This document shows positions 63,145 to 64,000 of a stretch of DNA of 64,000 nt, piece after piece. The stretch lies in the NCBI RefSeq assembly GCF_002157505.1, contig NZ_NFSC01000031.1:124001-188000 (forward strand), read 5' to 3'. The translations under genes were made by a program, and so were the position numbers. Position 1 is the first letter of the stretch. Each line of letters starts with the position of its first letter. The notes beneath the pieces were generated by a model that searched no databases, was not told the origin of the DNA, and worked only from the letters and a program-made list of their open reading frames with translations. This DNA is from Arthrobacter agilis (GTDB taxonomy: Bacteria; Actinomycetota; Actinomycetes; Actinomycetales; Micrococcaceae).

Positions 63145-63224
63145 CTGCTTAGTATTGCCGCTCGTCGCCGGTCCCGCATGCCGATTCCCACCCGATCCGT
63201 CGTTCCCGGTCCGGTTTCCCGGCG

Positions 63225-64000
63225 TCAGTGCAACTGGCCCGGAGCCAGTGGCCGGTAACGCCGTCGGAACAGGATCTTCGTACTGCGGTCGACGAAGACC
63301 AGGTAGAGCGCGAAGCCGAGGGCGACGACGGCGGCCACCTGACGGGCCACCATCAGGCTGAGGTCGAAGTAGGGGAAGATGTCCAACTGGTCGGAGATCG
63401 CATAGACCATGAAGAAGGCGACGGTGAAGTAGAGGAACTTTACCTGCCAGTCGTCGCGTATCCCCGTGACGGCGAACAGCGGAATGAGCCAGACGACGTA
63501 CCAGGACTGGATCATCGGTGAGAGGACGACGACGGCGGCGAGGGCGATGGCGAGCCTCCGGACGAGGCGGCTGTGGTCACCGCGGAAGATCTGCAGCGCG
63601 ATGATCACCAGCGAGCCCAGGCGCGCGAGGGTATGGAACGCATTGGCGAAGTCCCACCCGTTCAGGCCGACGGCGTCGCCCAGCGTGGCGATGACCAGTC
63701 CGATGAAGCCGACCGGGGCGTACCAGATCCAGACGCTGCCAGGGGTGCTGAGCGCGCCGACCCAGCCGAACCCGAAGGTGTTCACGACGCCCATGATCCA
63801 GAGGACCCCGAGGGACAGCCCGGCGGTCATAAACCAGTAGAGGAAGCGCCGCGGCCAGGAGGCACCCCTGCCGGCCCACATCAGCCCGACGAAGGGCAGG
63901 AAGATCAGGGTGATCGGCTTGATCCCGACGGACAGGGTGATCAGCAGGATCCCGGCCAGTGGGCGCTTCGTCGCAGCGCAGTACAGCCCTGCCAGCGCGA
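63225..64000 (-). CDS. mptB: MptB-type polyprenol-phosphomannose alpha-1,6-mannosyltransferase (N-terminus beyond window)
   Basis: Only the C-terminal 258 residues or so are in the window; the frame continues past the right edge. It is a multi-spanning membrane protein with about seven helices visible, including the loop SVGIKPITLIFLPFVGL, the motif QSWYVVWLIPLFAV and the C-terminal segment GFALYLVFVDRSTK. These resemble actinobacterial MptB, a GT-C enzyme using polyprenol-phosphate mannose to extend lipomannan-type glycolipids outside the cell. The family call is moderately sure because the N-terminal catalytic Asp loop is outside the window. Confidence 0.7.
   Translation of the reverse strand, partial: ALAGLYCAATKRPLAGILLITLSVGIKPITLIFLPFVGLMWAGRGASWPRRFLYWFMTAGLSLGVLWIMGVVNTFGFGWVGALSTPGSVWIWYAPVGFIGLVIATLGDAVGLNGWDFANAFHTLARLGSLVIIALQIFRGDHSRLVRRLAIALAAVVVLSPMIQSWYVVWLIPLFAVTGIRDDWQVKFLYFTVAFFMVYAISDQLDIFPYFDLSLMVARQVAAVVALGFALYLVFVDRSTKILFRRRYRPLAPGQLH

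Overview
The window is high-GC DNA of an actinobacterium, most likely a member of the Micrococcaceae close to Arthrobacter. The signs are dense GTG/TTG starts, many ATGA start-stop overlaps, leaderless-type starts, and lineage families such as DUF3000, DUF4233, DUF6421, DUF6098, acVLRF1, an Rv2466c-type thioredoxin-fold protein, an MptB-type mannosyltransferase and an actinobacterial ileS T-box. There is no rRNA, CRISPR array or insertion sequence. Seven tRNA genes are present.

Layout. 1-9 kb: a DUF948 protein (cut by the left edge), rpsD, rarA, an actinobacterial Vms1-like release factor, then the coupled run def-fmt-rsmB-rpe on the minus strand and a PD-(D/E)XK nuclease-like gene. 9-15 kb: tRNA Gly-Cys-Val-Gly, an orphan MT0933-type antitoxin, zapE, sulfurtransferase-SufE, an alpha/beta hydrolase and msrB. 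15-24 kb: the DUF6421-SDR-threonine aldolase operon, DUF3000, RNase D, and the beta-oxidation operon fadA-fadB behind a promoter carrying a perfect inverted repeat. 24-27 kb: a lower-GC accessory patch with an unknown membrane-anchored protein and a DUF222/HNH (13E12-type) gene preceded by a LexA-like box. 27-34 kb: aldo/keto reductase, ndk, DUF4233, folC and ileS, the last with a T-box leader. 34-42 kb: a cytochrome P450, a diacylglycerol kinase-like gene, an SDR, a SulP transporter and valS. 42-54 kb: an Rv2466c-like protein, a long GAPDH, clpX-clpP2-clpP1-tig, tRNA-Pro and tRNA-Gly(TCC), nei-rpiB, pepN and an OsmC protein. 54-64 kb: MscS-truncated globin, a metallophosphoesterase, two thioesterases, ettA, a lipoprotein, an SSB-like protein, DUF6098, tRNA-Arg, DUF3224 and a truncated MptB-type mannosyltransferase.

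Most genes are core: translation and its quality control (rpsD, ileS, valS, fmt, def, rsmB, ettA, acVLRF1, tRNAs), proteolysis and folding (clpX, clpP1P2, tig, pepN), DNA repair (rarA, nei, RNase D for RNA) and central metabolism. The order ndk-folC-valS-clpX-clpP-tig-nei-rpiB-pepN resembles the mycobacterial arrangement as I recall it. The most informative regulatory sites are the ileS T-box with its own promoter, the operator inside the fadAB promoter, a LexA-like box before the HNH gene, a ClgR-like box before clpP1P2, and several TANNNT-N6-start (leaderless) arrangements. I did not find a clearly new multi-gene system. The best candidates for unusual biology are the 24-27 kb patch, the single-cysteine Rv2466c-like protein, the P450 with a degenerate I-helix, and the DUF6421 operon.
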